NCBI RefSeq assembly: GCF_042680125.1
Contig: NZ_JBHTNY010000009.1
Source: Robinsoniella peoriensis
GTDB lineage: Bacteria; Bacillota; Clostridia; Lachnospirales; Lachnospiraceae
Direction: 5' to 3' (one strand)
Length of the DNA: 64,000 nt
The translations under genes were made by a program, and so were the position numbers. Each line of letters starts with the position of its first letter. The first letter of the stretch is position 1. Below the pieces are notes generated by a model. It saw only the letters and a program-made list of their open reading frames with translations, did no database searches and was not told the origin of the DNA. Of the stretch, positions 33,662 through 41,772 are shown piece after piece.

Positions 33662-34355
33662 CGTTCACCTCCATGAGTAAGTCAATAAGGGGCAGGATCA
33701 CCTTTGCCGGGTAATGTTTACGTGCGGTAAACAGCAGGGCAAGACCGTCAAGCTCCTGTTGCTTTGCGTAGCCTGCCAGCAGCAGCTCCGGCCTCTGTGC
33801 ATCTATGTGCGCATCGGCAAGCGCCATTGTCAAATCGATGAACTGGAGATATTTCCAGTTGTCCTCCGTTACCGGCACAGCAGGCTTCTTGAGTTTAATA
33901 TGGCAATCCTTCGGCAGCTTTGCACCATAGCGGTTTGTGGTGATTTCCATGTCGCGGGGAATCAAGGTAGTCAGTCCCAGCTTATTCATCAGGAATGCGC
34001 CCGATTCGTATCCGATTTTTACACCGCCTTGCTCCGTCAGGGTTTTCTTCATCACCTGTTCCGTGCTGGGCGTAACCCTCCCGAACACGGTCTGCTTCAC
34101 CTGGCAATAGATACCTTTTTGCAGCCTTTCGATTTCGCCCTTGTCCGCCATCCGCTTCAGCTTCACATTGGTCAGGGCCTTGGCCTGCTCATAGGGCAAG
34201 TCAAAGGTTCCCGCCAGCTGTGCCGCTATATTTTCTGTTTGGATGGCTGCTTCGTAGGGAATATTTTTAACGGTTTCTGCAATGTGTTCTCCATATCCAA
34301 TCTGCTCCAAGTGTTTCACCTCCCGGTCGAGTGATATTATATGGCTTGTTTTCAT
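33642..34355 (-). CDS. abiEi: AbiEi-type antitoxin (DUF6088)
   Basis: The 237-residue product has a winged-helix N-terminus (YEQAKALTNVKLKRMADKGEI, then RLQKGIYCQVKQT) and a C-terminal domain with IGYESGAFLMNKLGLTT, the layout of AbiEi antitoxins. These bind their own promoter and repress it. The sequence ahead of the gene (34356-34400) holds the TATATTTGCCACTATAATATC stretch, where a promoter and operator would be expected. It is co-transcribed with AbiEii. Confidence 0.83.
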   Translation of the reverse strand: MKTSHIISLDREVKHLEQIGYGEHIAETVKNIPYEAAIQTENIAAQLAGTFDLPYEQAKALTNVKLKRMADKGEIERLQKGIYCQVKQTVFGRVTPSTEQVMKKTLTEQGGVKIGYESGAFLMNKLGLTTLIPRDMEITTNRYGAKLPKDCHIKLKKPAVPVTEDNWKYLQFIDLTMALADAHIDAQRPELLLAGYAKQQELDGLALLFTARKHYPAKVILPLIDLLMEVNDELTSG

Positions 34356-34414
34356 TTGTTATATTTGCCACTATAATATCACTTTATGCACCGGAAGTCA
34401 ATCTGTCCCTGCTT

Positions 34415-34459
34415 ACATACCAAGTATCGTCCAGTCAATACTTGCATAAGGACAGTGGA
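34415..34459 (+). repeat. Cargo-promoter module, diverged copy 1 (ahead of AraC gene)
   Basis: ACATACCAAGTATCGTCCAG followed by CTTGCATAAGGACAGTG resembles the beginnings of the two longer repeats at 36031 and 36715. The distance to the next start codon is about 205-250 bases in all three cases. Only the first 45 bases are conserved here. Confidence 0.65.
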
Positions 34460-34665
34460 AATTTGCGGCAACATATGGTACGATAACTTTTAACAAGTAT
34501 TTGAATTGCTAATTATTTATAATCTGTACAGTAATTAAAGGCATCCGTAAACTCCTGCTGCAGCCAAATTACGGAGATTATCGGCAAGCACTTTATCTCA
34601 TATGTGCAACTTATATCAGGTAATTGTCTGTGAGAATTGATATACTGGAGAAAGGAGTGAAGCAA

Positions 34666-35007
34666 ATGTCTGTTCAAACAATAGAAACAATGGCAAAGTG
34701 GGTAGAAAATAACATAACAGAAAGCCCAAGCCTGCAAGATATGTCATCATATGTTGGTTATTCACCGTATTACTGCTCTACAAAGTTTCGGGAGCACATG
34801 GGTATGACATATAAACAATTTCTTGCCCAATGTAAATTAAAAGCTGCTGCTAATGATCTTTGCATAACCAATGACAGAATAACCGATATTGCTTTTCGAT
34901 ATGGGTACTCGTCATCTGAAGCGTTTGCAAGAGCTTTTTCACAAGCGTTTCAATGCTCGCCACGCCAATATCGGAAAACTTCCGGTGTTTCTCTTAGCTC
35001 ACCTTAG
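34666..35007 (+). CDS. AraC-family regulator, DNA-binding domain only (cargo)
   Basis: ATG 34666 has AAAGGAG eight bases ahead; an earlier GTG or ATG reading lacks this. The 113-residue product is a pair of helix-turn-helix motifs: SLQDMSSYVGYSPYYCSTKF and RITDIAFRYGYSSSEAFARA, ending PRQYRK. It is the SoxS/MarA size class with no ligand domain, so it may be controlled by its own level. It is an AT-rich plus-strand passenger. A conserved 45-base element lies upstream and also ahead of two further cargo genes, so these may form its regulon. Confidence 0.83.
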   Translation: MSVQTIETMAKWVENNITESPSLQDMSSYVGYSPYYCSTKFREHMGMTYKQFLAQCKLKAAANDLCITNDRITDIAFRYGYSSSEAFARAFSQAFQCSPRQYRKTSGVSLSSP

Positions 35008-35056
35008 TCTATAGGGCGTATTGCTCCCTCCGAATTTGTAAATGCGAGGAGATAAA

Positions 35057-35932
35057 ATGTCTGACAAGTTTGGAAGAAATGATCTCTGCTGGTGTGGCAG
35101 CGGTCGAAAATATAAGAAATGTCATGGCCCTATTGATGAGCAAATTGAAATCTACCGCTTAAAGGGATATGAAGTGCCTTATCGAAAATTGCTTAAAACA
35201 AAACAACAGATTGAAGGTATTCGGGAAAGCGGCAAACGAAACATCGCTTTACTGGATTTCATTGCAAATTATGCGGTTGATGGAATCACCACGGAAGAGC
35301 TTGACCGGCTTATCTTCGAAAAAACCAAGGAACTGGGAGGCGTTCCAGCAACACTCAATTTTGACGGATACCCTAAGAGCGTGTGTATCTCAATTAATGA
35401 TGTTGTATGTCATGGTATCCCCTCTGATCGTATATTCCTGCGAAACGGCGATATTGTAAATATTGATGTGTCTACAATTTATAACGGATTTTTTTCAGAT
35501 TCTTCACGCATGTTTTGCATTGGTGCTGTTTCCGCTGAGAAACAAAAACTGGTTGATGTTGCGAAAGAGTGTGTGGAGCTGGGCATTGAACAGGTAAAAC
35601 CGTGGGGATTTCTTGGTGATGTTGGGCAAGCTGTTCAAGACCATGCAAGGGAAAATGGATATTCTGTCGTTCGAGAAATCGGAGGCCACGGTATTGGTCT
35701 ACAATTTCATGAAGATCCTTGGGTCGGTTATGTGACAAAGCAAGGAACAGGAATGCTCTTAGTCCCAGGACTTGTTTTTACTGTAGAGCCTATGATAAAT
35801 ATGGGAAAATCCAATATAGTAACAGATAAATGCGATAATTGGACTATTCGCACTGCTGATGGGAAGCCTTCTGCGCAATGGGAAAAACAGGTGTTAGTAA
35901 CCGAAACTGGTTATGAGGTGTTGGCATATTAA
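35057..35932 (+). CDS. map: Type I methionine aminopeptidase with SEC-C zinc motif (cargo)
   Basis: ATG 35057 follows GAGGAGA. The 291-residue product starts with a SEC-C motif (NDLCWCGSGRKYKKCHG, ligands C-x-C-x8-C-H) and continues into a full aminopeptidase. Metal ligands are in VNIDVSTIYNGFFSDSS, the HGIG motif of GGHGIGLQFHE, TVEPMIN and the final E of TETGYE. It removes the initiator methionine from new proteins. This is a second copy beyond the housekeeping one, carried on the ICE just behind the AraC gene. A spare Map could replace a host enzyme hit by an inhibitor; that is inference. Confidence 0.88.
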   Translation: MSDKFGRNDLCWCGSGRKYKKCHGPIDEQIEIYRLKGYEVPYRKLLKTKQQIEGIRESGKRNIALLDFIANYAVDGITTEELDRLIFEKTKELGGVPATLNFDGYPKSVCISINDVVCHGIPSDRIFLRNGDIVNIDVSTIYNGFFSDSSRMFCIGAVSAEKQKLVDVAKECVELGIEQVKPWGFLGDVGQAVQDHARENGYSVVREIGGHGIGLQFHEDPWVGYVTKQGTGMLLVPGLVFTVEPMINMGKSNIVTDKCDNWTIRTADGKPSAQWEKQVLVTETGYEVLAY

Positions 35933-36030
35933 TGAACAGTTAGGAATAACCAGAATTTCTTATTATGAGCATAATGAAAACCTAAATGAGCAGACCCAGC
36001 TCCTTGCAGAACTGGACCTACTCATTATTA

Positions 36031-36246
36031 CTACATGCCAAGAATAGTCCAGAGTATCCTTGCATAAGGGTGGTGAACGGACTTTTTTCATAGTATCTGT
36101 GTCCTTTCCATTGTTCATATTTGTTTGATTGAAAGTTCCGATTTACTATGGTAAACTCACTTTATATATCTACCGTGTAAAACTTTTGTGAAACGGTAGC
36201 ATGGGAAATTAACGCTCGGTGAGCAAGTTTATATAATGTGCGAGGT
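36031..36246 (+). repeat. Cargo-promoter module, copy 2
   Basis: This 216-base block is repeated with small changes at 36715-36932. It begins ACATGCCAAGAATAGTCCAG and includes the inverted repeat CTACCGT...ACGGTAG (about 36171-36200), a possible promoter (TTGATT, 16 bases, TATGGT), and ends just before the ribosome-binding site of the next gene. Upstream (35945-36030) a short decayed frame reads YYEHNENLNEQTQLLAELD. Confidence 0.8.
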
Positions 36247-36256
36247 GGTGCAATAA

Positions 36257-36604
36257 ATGTTTAATGAAATTTGTATCTATGAGGCAAAGATTGAAAAGCA
36301 AGAGGAAATTGAGCAACTTATGAAAGAGGTTGCCGCCTTTTATATGGAGCAGGATGGTGTTATTGAAGTTAGATATATCAAACGCACCCACCGCCAAACA
36401 GATTTTAATGCCGTTAAAGAAGGGGCATTGCCTGTTCGCCTCACACGCAATGTAGGCAAAGTCACTTATGTTTTACATTGGACTGTTAGAGATGAAGAAA
36501 CTCACGCAAGGGTGTCAAAGTTAGGGTTAGAGCATTTTTACAAGCGGTGGAACAGATGCTTAACCACTATGCCAAAAATTATTTTGGGTGAAAACATTGT
36601 GTAA
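36257..36604 (+). CDS. Small ABM-like protein (cargo)
   Basis: The 115-residue product has the dimeric alpha-beta-barrel outline: NEICIYEAKIEKQEEIEQLM, DGVIEVRYIKRTHRQ, then TYVLHWTVRDEETHARVSKL. This is the shape of antibiotic-biosynthesis monooxygenase-like proteins, many of which bind or oxidise small molecules. The match is by pattern only. GAGGTGGTG precedes the ATG. It sits behind a promoter module shared with the next gene. Confidence 0.5.
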   Translation: MFNEICIYEAKIEKQEEIEQLMKEVAAFYMEQDGVIEVRYIKRTHRQTDFNAVKEGALPVRLTRNVGKVTYVLHWTVRDEETHARVSKLGLEHFYKRWNRCLTTMPKIILGENIV

Positions 36605-36672
36605 GGGTATGAGCACACCCTCTGTTAGTGTTTAACTTCACCTACACAATAAAATCTGACTTATCACGAAAT

Positions 36673-36711
36673 TGAGCCGTTGCATCTAACTTGACGCGAC
36701 GGCTCTTGCTT
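36673..36711 (+). terminator. Terminator-like hairpin after the ABM-like gene
   Basis: GAGCCGT and ACGGCTC pair across about 19 bases and are followed by TTGCTTTG. The loop is long and the T-tract weak, so efficiency may be moderate. Confidence 0.55.
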
Positions 36712-36714
36712 TGT

Positions 36715-36932
36715 CTACATGCCAAGAATAGTCCAGAGTATTCTTGCATAAAGACAGTGAACGTATTTTTTCTTTCATAGTAACTGTGTCCTTACTATTG
36801 TTCATATTTGTTTGATTGAAAGATCCGCTTTACTATGGTAAACTTACTTTATATATCTATCGTGCAAAACTTTTGTGAAACGGTAGCACGAGAAATTAAC
36901 GCTCAGTAAGCAAATTTATATTAGCTTTGAGG
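36715..36932 (+). repeat. Cargo-promoter module, copy 3
   Basis: This block is the partner of 36031-36246 and matches it along its whole length with scattered differences. The inverted repeat reads CTATCGT...ACGGTAG here. It ends just before GAGGTGAT, the ribosome-binding site of the HEAT-like gene. Confidence 0.82.
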
Positions 36933-36939
36933 TGATATT

Positions 36940-37386
36940 GTGCATAACATTCAAGACTTGGTTTATGGGTTATCGAATAATGATGATAAAAAGGCTTATG
37001 AATGTTTAAAGCAACTGAAAAGTGAAAGCAGTCAGTCCGATGCCGTGTACCCTTTTTTTGACATATTTGCAGATATGCTCGATGATGAAAATTCTTATGT
37101 CAGAACAAGAGGCATTGTTTTGATTGCTGTTAATGCACAATGGGATAGCGACTATAAAATAGATGAAATTATCGATAAATATCTAAAGCATATTACAGAC
37201 GATAAGCCGATTACTGCACGGCAATGCATTAAGGTGCTACCTGTTATAGCAAAATACAAGCCAGATTTAAGGCAGGATATATTGAATGCACTGCATCGTG
37301 CTAATCCGACAAGATACAAGGAAAGTATGCAATCGCTGGTAGTAAAAGATATTCAAAAATGCTTAAACGATATTGAAAAGCTATAA
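36940..37386 (+). CDS. HEAT-repeat-like protein (cargo)
   Basis: The start is GTG 36940 with GAGGTGAT ahead. The 148-residue product is all helical with paired helices such as YPFFDIFADMLDDENSYVRT and RGIVLIAVNAQWDSDYKIDE, which resembles HEAT repeats (a SufBD-related annotation is often used for such proteins). It is likely a protein-binding solenoid. The role is unknown. It shares its upstream module with the ABM-like gene and is the last cargo gene of this block. Confidence 0.6.
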   Translation: MHNIQDLVYGLSNNDDKKAYECLKQLKSESSQSDAVYPFFDIFADMLDDENSYVRTRGIVLIAVNAQWDSDYKIDEIIDKYLKHITDDKPITARQCIKVLPVIAKYKPDLRQDILNALHRANPTRYKESMQSLVVKDIQKCLNDIEKL

Positions 37387-37452
37387 CCAAGCAAAATGAG
37401 CATTCACTTGATATGAGGCCTTTGCTTCCTACTAAAGCTAAATTCGATTACT

Positions 37453-37503
37453 AATGAACAAGGTGTGACCCTGCCATATATGGCTTGGTCGCACCTTGTT
37501 CAT
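37453..37503. terminator. Strong bidirectional terminator at cargo/ICE border
   Basis: ATGAACAAGGTGTGACC and GGTCGCACCTTGTTCAT pair almost perfectly across a 17-base loop. It lies between the convergent HEAT-like cargo gene and the VirB2-like ICE gene and would insulate both. Confidence 0.8.
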
Positions 37504-37511
37504 TTCCACCG

Positions 37512-37850
37512 TCATAATCCGAGTATAGTCCAGATATAGGTCGGTGCCGTCAGAGTGAACACCAAACAGGCAAACAAAATCGCTGGCGCGGCCCACTCAA
37601 ATTGTCCGTGCTTTCGATAGTCGAAGTACGCCGTCCCCAATTTTGCGAAGAAAAACACCGCCAGAATCAGGTCGATTGCCGGGAATACCACCTTGTTGAC
37701 CACGGTTTTAATCTGCCCAGAGGCGTCGTTCCACGTTCCCTCAATTGCCCCGGCCACATCGCCGTTTGCCGCAAACGCGGTTGTGCAAAACAGCAGGCTT
37801 ATCATCAGGACAAGCGAGAGCGCCAGCACTATTTTTTTGTATTTTTTCAT
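37512..37850 (-). CDS. VirB2/TrbC-like small membrane protein (DUF3852-like)
   Basis: ATG 37850 begins KKYKKIVLALSLVLMISLLF, a signal peptide with likely cleavage after TTAFA. Two hydrophobic spans follow (FPAIDLILAVFFFAKLGTAY and AAPAILFACLVFTLTAP). This size and layout is that of VirB2/TrbC pilins or the DUF3852-type proteins of Gram-positive ICEs, which sit just upstream of the VirB6 gene. Here cargo and the AbiE operon lie between it and VirB6. A perfect 13-base hairpin precedes the gene. Confidence 0.7.
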   Translation of the reverse strand: MKKYKKIVLALSLVLMISLLFCTTAFAANGDVAGAIEGTWNDASGQIKTVVNKVVFPAIDLILAVFFFAKLGTAYFDYRKHGQFEWAAPAILFACLVFTLTAPTYIWTILGL

Positions 37851-37874
37851 AAAGACCACCTTTCCGAAATGAGG

Positions 37875-37910
37875 AACAAGGCCGCAGAGTTCACCCCCTG
37901 CGGCCTTGTT
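37875..37910 (-). promoter_or_regulatory. Hairpin in the VirB2-like leader
   Basis: AACAAGGCCGCAG (37875-37887) and CTGCGGCCTTGTT (37898-37910) form a perfect 13-base stem with a ten-base loop. It lies between the ADP-ribosyltransferase-like gene and the VirB2-like gene. Confidence 0.7.
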
Positions 37911-37922
37911 CTTTTTCTGCTT

Positions 37923-38393
37923 TTATAGCTGCATGGTCATGTCCATGCCGGGAGCCTGTTCCTCCATAAGAGGGGCAACCGCAAGCACCTGGGGGTTCCG
38001 GTAAAACTTCAGGTCGCCCCGGAACCCTTTTTTCAGCGCACTGAATTCCTCCGCTTGTGCAAGGAGCTCAGCGGAACATCCGGGCGGCAGCTCCTGATTC
38101 CAGCGCACCCAATCGCCGTTCTGATAGCGCGGTTCCAGCTGAAGGATGACATAGTCCTCCGGTACAAAAGCAGGGTATTTTCGCAGCTGCCCCTGGGTGT
38201 CCACGTAAGGATGCCCCTCCTTCATGACGGTCATTTCCATAAGCCGCAGGGTATCCGCAAGAGAGGTGCAGAACCAGCATTCCCGATCTCCGAACCGCCG
38301 GATGCGGCCATCCTGCAGGATTGCATCCAGCCGCTCTTTTTTCGTGTAGTGGTACAGGCTGCCCTTTGGAGCCTCAATCCGTTCATATGCCAT
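37923..38393 (-). CDS. Possible ADP-ribosyltransferase-fold protein with Met-x-Met tail
   Basis: ATG 38393 follows AAGGGAGGG. The 156-residue product opens SLYHYTKKERLDAILQDGRI and continues GDRECWFCTSLADTL. The H-x-T...L-x-x-I-L-x-x-G-x-I pattern is typical of several ADP-ribosyltransferase-fold families (DarT-like and relatives). I cannot see a definite catalytic Glu, so activity is uncertain. It ends APGMDMTMQL, the longest version of the shared tail. It follows the large secreted protein gene by a 14-base overlap or gap and precedes the VirB2-like gene. Confidence 0.5.
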   Translation of the reverse strand: MAYERIEAPKGSLYHYTKKERLDAILQDGRIRRFGDRECWFCTSLADTLRLMEMTVMKEGHPYVDTQGQLRKYPAFVPEDYVILQLEPRYQNGDWVRWNQELPPGCSAELLAQAEEFSALKKGFRGDLKFYRNPQVLAVAPLMEEQAPGMDMTMQL

Positions 38394-38406
38394 CTTCGTC
38401 CCTCCC

Positions 38407-40092
38407 TTACGGCTTGAGGGGACCGGCATGCCAATCCTGCCACAGATTGCCCTTTATGGTCAGGCTGTCGGTCAGATTGGCGGACAGCATTCCATCCGGC
38501 GTCCACGCATCTATGAGCCATGTATTGACGGTATAGGCGCCGTCCGGCATCCAGATCGGGCTGAAATGGGTGCGATTTTTGTAGGTGGAATACGGATTTT
38601 TCTGAAACTCAAACCGCCCTGTACCCATCCGCTCCAAGAGCCGCCAATAGGTTTCGTAGCCGAATTCGGGGAAATAGCTGACCGCATTCTGCGGCTGGGT
38701 TACCGCCGAGCTTTGGTTGGAGCTGATGCTCCCGGTAACAGTCTGGTTGATGCCGTATCCTGACTTCATTACCGTTCCGCTGGCAGTGGGGTTCTTGCTG
38801 TCGCATTGGATGCTCATGTCAGCGGTCAGGCTGGCGCTGTAGCGATCCAAGTCAAATTCGTACCAGCCGTGATCACACCAATATCCGTCCTCGTCGTCTC
38901 CATGCCACACCCAATATTCCTGCCACCACGGACGCCAGACACTCCAGCTTGCCGTGCTTTTCACCGCCCTGCTTGGGACAGAAGCACGGGAGAAGCTGTC
39001 GTTGCGGTCATCCGCTACGGGATTGGGCGGCGTGTTCTTATCAAGGTCAACAATTTTCACGTTGAGGGTCGTTTTTGCCGTGCTGCCGGGGCCCGATACC
39101 GTCACTGCAATGGTCATGTTCTGCTCAGTATCCGGGGTTTTCCATTTCACCCACGCAAGCTGGCTGTCGCCGTCGGGGTAGTAAACATTGCCCACACTGT
39201 AGGTCTGTCCGCCGATATTGAAGCTGACGCGGGTGGGGCTGTCGGGGTCGGACTGGCCGCCGCTGACCCGCACCGCCGTGATGACGTTGGTGTTGACCCG
39301 GTACTCGTAATCGTAGGCTTCAATCTGCGGTTCCTCCGGTGTTTTCTCAAAGCGGACAATGCCAAGCCCAAGGCTGGACTTGATATCCGCATTGGTGGCG
39401 GCGCTGGTCTTACTGCCGCCCCATGCGGGATAGCCGAGGTCGCTTACCTCCAAAAACATGGCGAGAGGCAGATTCTTGTGGGTGAGAGATACCATGCGCC
39501 GCCTTAACAGGCCGCTGGTCTGCTCATCATAGAGCGCTGCTTCGGTAGCGGTCGTAGCAAACATATTTCCTTCAAATTTGTAGTACGCCAGCGGCTCCAA
39601 AAGAATTTTATACTTACCGCCGATGAGAACGTCATAATTCATGCCTGTAATTTCTGCGATACGCTTAACCACATATTCGGAACAGAAGTATTTCTTTATG
39701 GCCTCAATGTTGTTGCTGCCGTTGGTGCTGATGATACGGGGCATAGTCTGTCCGGGATTTTTATAGATATATCCACCTTTTACCGGGTTTAGAGAAACAC
39801 CGTTATTGTATTGCAGTTTGCTAACCTTTCCAAAGTGGTATATTCCTGCCGAGGGAGCCTTATTGGTAAAATCAAAAGGTGTGGTGACCACCGCATGGTC
39901 GCTTGCACGCACCACCGTCACACGCACACCTTCATTGCCGGGACTCCATGAATTGGTGCTGGTTCCCTGACCCATACCGCCACCACCGCCGTCAATGTTT
40001 CCGCTACCGCCTGTGTCGGCAAAAGCAGTCATCGGGCAGAGCAGACAAAAAATGAGGAACAGCGGCAAGACTCTTAAAAGTAAGTTTTTCAT
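38407..40092 (-). CDS. Large secreted ICE protein
   Basis: ATG 40092 has AGGAGG ahead and starts with a signal peptide (KNLLLRVLPLFLIFCLLCPM, cleavage likely after AFA). The mature part begins with a Gly-rich stretch and has about 540 residues of beta-rich sequence with a Trp-rich block (WSVWRPWWQEYWVWHGD). No LPXTG, SLH or membrane anchor is seen, so it is either released or held by another surface protein. It may be an Athe_2463-like surface protein. Its place directly after the TadE-like genes and the DUF6550-like gene suggests a part in the pilus or mating contact. Confidence 0.7.
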   Translation of the reverse strand: MKNLLLRVLPLFLIFCLLCPMTAFADTGGSGNIDGGGGGMGQGTSTNSWSPGNEGVRVTVVRASDHAVVTTPFDFTNKAPSAGIYHFGKVSKLQYNNGVSLNPVKGGYIYKNPGQTMPRIISTNGSNNIEAIKKYFCSEYVVKRIAEITGMNYDVLIGGKYKILLEPLAYYKFEGNMFATTATEAALYDEQTSGLLRRRMVSLTHKNLPLAMFLEVSDLGYPAWGGSKTSAATNADIKSSLGLGIVRFEKTPEEPQIEAYDYEYRVNTNVITAVRVSGGQSDPDSPTRVSFNIGGQTYSVGNVYYPDGDSQLAWVKWKTPDTEQNMTIAVTVSGPGSTAKTTLNVKIVDLDKNTPPNPVADDRNDSFSRASVPSRAVKSTASWSVWRPWWQEYWVWHGDDEDGYWCDHGWYEFDLDRYSASLTADMSIQCDSKNPTASGTVMKSGYGINQTVTGSISSNQSSAVTQPQNAVSYFPEFGYETYWRLLERMGTGRFEFQKNPYSTYKNRTHFSPIWMPDGAYTVNTWLIDAWTPDGMLSANLTDSLTIKGNLWQDWHAGPLKP

Positions 40093-40113
40093 CCTAACCT
40101 CCTGTTTCTGCAA

Positions 40114-40144
40114 ATAAAAAGGCACGGTATCTTTCAACCGTGCC
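40114..40144 (-). promoter_or_regulatory. Terminator-like hairpin ahead of the secreted-protein gene
   Basis: On the minus strand GGCACGGT and ACCGTGCC form a perfect eight-base stem with an eight-base loop, followed by TTTTTATTT. It lies 20-50 bases before the start codon. Confidence 0.7.
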
Positions 40145-40161
40145 ATGGGGTATATTCCTAT

Positions 40162-40719
40162 TTAGTCCATGATACCAACCTGCTTGTTGATATCACCGTC
40201 TCCGTCAACAACTTCTCCATGATTAGCACCGCCATCCGGCACATTATCAAAGCCGGGAATGCTGTTTCCGCCACTGCTGGGTTTAGAGGATGATTCCTGC
40301 TTCGGTGTTTCCTTGGGTTGTTCCACCTTGTCATGTTCGACAGCCGCGGGAGGCTCGGTGACCTTTTCGCCGTTGGGCTTCTGCGTAGGGTCTTGAAGCT
40401 GTTCCTCGGTATATTCGGGCTTGCTCACATCGCCCTGAATGGTCTGCTCGGTGCCGCTGGAAACCGCACCGTTGTCGGTGCTCACCGGCTGCGTGGTATC
40501 GGGCGGGGTGACCACTACCTCTTTTTCTTTCTCTGTGCTGTCCGGCTCGGACGGGTCTACCGTCACATCGCTTACCTCAGAGCTTTGGGACGGGAGGGGC
40601 GCATCCACCGGCTTGGGTGTCTGGAACCGCTGCCCGATCAGCACCACCAGCACAGCGCAGAGGGCGAGTCCACCGGCGACGGCCAGCCACTTTTTCATTT
40701 TGGGGTTCATATTTTTCAT
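40162..40719 (-). CDS. DUF6550-like single-span protein
   Basis: The 185-residue product has one N-terminal membrane span (about residues 10-29, LAVAGGLALCAVLVVLIGQ) followed by about 150 residues of low-complexity Pro/Ser/Glu/Thr-rich sequence. It should be anchored in the membrane with an extended outer part. It follows the TadE-like genes and precedes the secreted protein, so it is probably part of the surface apparatus. GAGGATG lies ahead of the ATG. Confidence 0.65.
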   Translation of the reverse strand: MKNMNPKMKKWLAVAGGLALCAVLVVLIGQRFQTPKPVDAPLPSQSSEVSDVTVDPSEPDSTEKEKEVVVTPPDTTQPVSTDNGAVSSGTEQTIQGDVSKPEYTEEQLQDPTQKPNGEKVTEPPAAVEHDKVEQPKETPKQESSSKPSSGGNSIPGFDNVPDGGANHGEVVDGDGDINKQVGIMD

Positions 40720-40828
40720 AAGAGCATCCTCCTATTTACCATATTTTGATAAGTCTCTTGTTAAGTCACACCCTACCACGAAGTTTTCAAAAAGTCTATC
40801 TATATTATAGAAAACTTTTTTATAACAG

Positions 40829-41377
40829 TCAAAACCTTGGTGTGTATCCAGCGCTGGTCTTGACCTTGATGGTCATGGGCGGCAGCAGCTGTCCGCCAAA
40901 GGATACGGGAACCTCCAGCAGGATGGTGCTGTCCGCCTCAAAGCGGGCGGAGGCTTGTTCACCCGATGCAAATGGCGCGTTTCGGATGTCCACATCCAGA
41001 TTCCAGACTTTAAACTCCAGCTTGCCGTTCGGGGTGCGCTTTTCATGATAGCCGCTGCTATAGGAAAGTCCAAGGATGTCGTCCAGCCGGTCATAAATAT
41101 CGCCGTAATCGAGGCTTTCCTCGAAATCTCCGGCATAGGGCTGATACGCGCCCGAATAGCCCTCCCGCACACCGTGGTACACGTCATCGTAATTCTCCAC
41201 CACCATGGAAATGACAGCTGCCTGCACTGCATCCCGAACACCCTGCGCTATGATCATCAGCCGGAAATATTCAGAAATGCCGGTGAAGATGATGACCAGC
41301 GACAGGGTGATTGCGATGATCAACGGAAAGCCCGCGCCGCCTTTTCCCCGTAGGATTTGCTTGATTTTATCCGTCAT
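40829..41377 (-). CDS. TadE-like pseudopilin
   Basis: The 182-residue product has a short basic start, a G-F cleavage-like site and a hydrophobic helix (GAGFPLIIAITLSLVIIFTG). The rest is an outer beta-rich domain with YDDVYHGVREGYSG. This is the TadE-like minor pilin layout, processed by the prepilin peptidase and built into or below the Flp pilus. The start overlaps the previous gene by four bases. It is the last TadE-like gene of the Tad block. Confidence 0.72.
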   Translation of the reverse strand: MTDKIKQILRGKGGAGFPLIIAITLSLVIIFTGISEYFRLMIIAQGVRDAVQAAVISMVVENYDDVYHGVREGYSGAYQPYAGDFEESLDYGDIYDRLDDILGLSYSSGYHEKRTPNGKLEFKVWNLDVDIRNAPFASGEQASARFEADSTILLEVPVSFGGQLLPPMTIKVKTSAGYTPRF

Positions 41378-41772
41378 TTCCAGTAGACCTCGCTCTTTCC
41401 CGCCGCGTCCGCCCGCAGCGTAATGGGGAACGAGCCGAAGCCGCCAAACAGTCCGATGTTGGTCTGGTAGGTGACCGTTACCGTGACTTCCTCGTTCAGC
41501 TGGATTCTGCCGGTTTCAGACCACTCTACGCTGGGAGAAAGCCCGGTCTTTTCCCGTAGAAGCTGCTCACGGCGGCTGGTTTCGCCGCCCACCTGTCCGG
41601 CAATTTCCGCCTCCCGGATGAGCTCTGTGGCAAAGGTGTCCAGCTGCTGCTTTTGGATATAGACGGGGAACACCTTCACGGCAAGGGCAATGACCAGCAT
41701 GGCGCACAGTACCAGCACCGCCACATCAAGATAGCCCTCGCCGCGCTTGTTTCTCAGAAGTTTTCTCAGCAC
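41374..41772 (-). CDS. DUF4320/TadE-like minor pilin
   Basis: The 132-residue product starts LRKLLRNKRGEGYLDVAVLV. The G-E site followed by Y and a hydrophobic helix is the same kind of class III prepilin site as in the Flp-like pilins of this element. The outer domain carries VEWSETGRIQLNEEVTVTV. It should be a minor pilin or assembly factor. It overlaps the DUF3848 gene by seven bases upstream and the next TadE-like gene by four bases. Confidence 0.75.
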   Translation of the reverse strand: MLRKLLRNKRGEGYLDVAVLVLCAMLVIALAVKVFPVYIQKQQLDTFATELIREAEIAGQVGGETSRREQLLREKTGLSPSVEWSETGRIQLNEEVTVTVTYQTNIGLFGGFGSFPITLRADAAGKSEVYWK

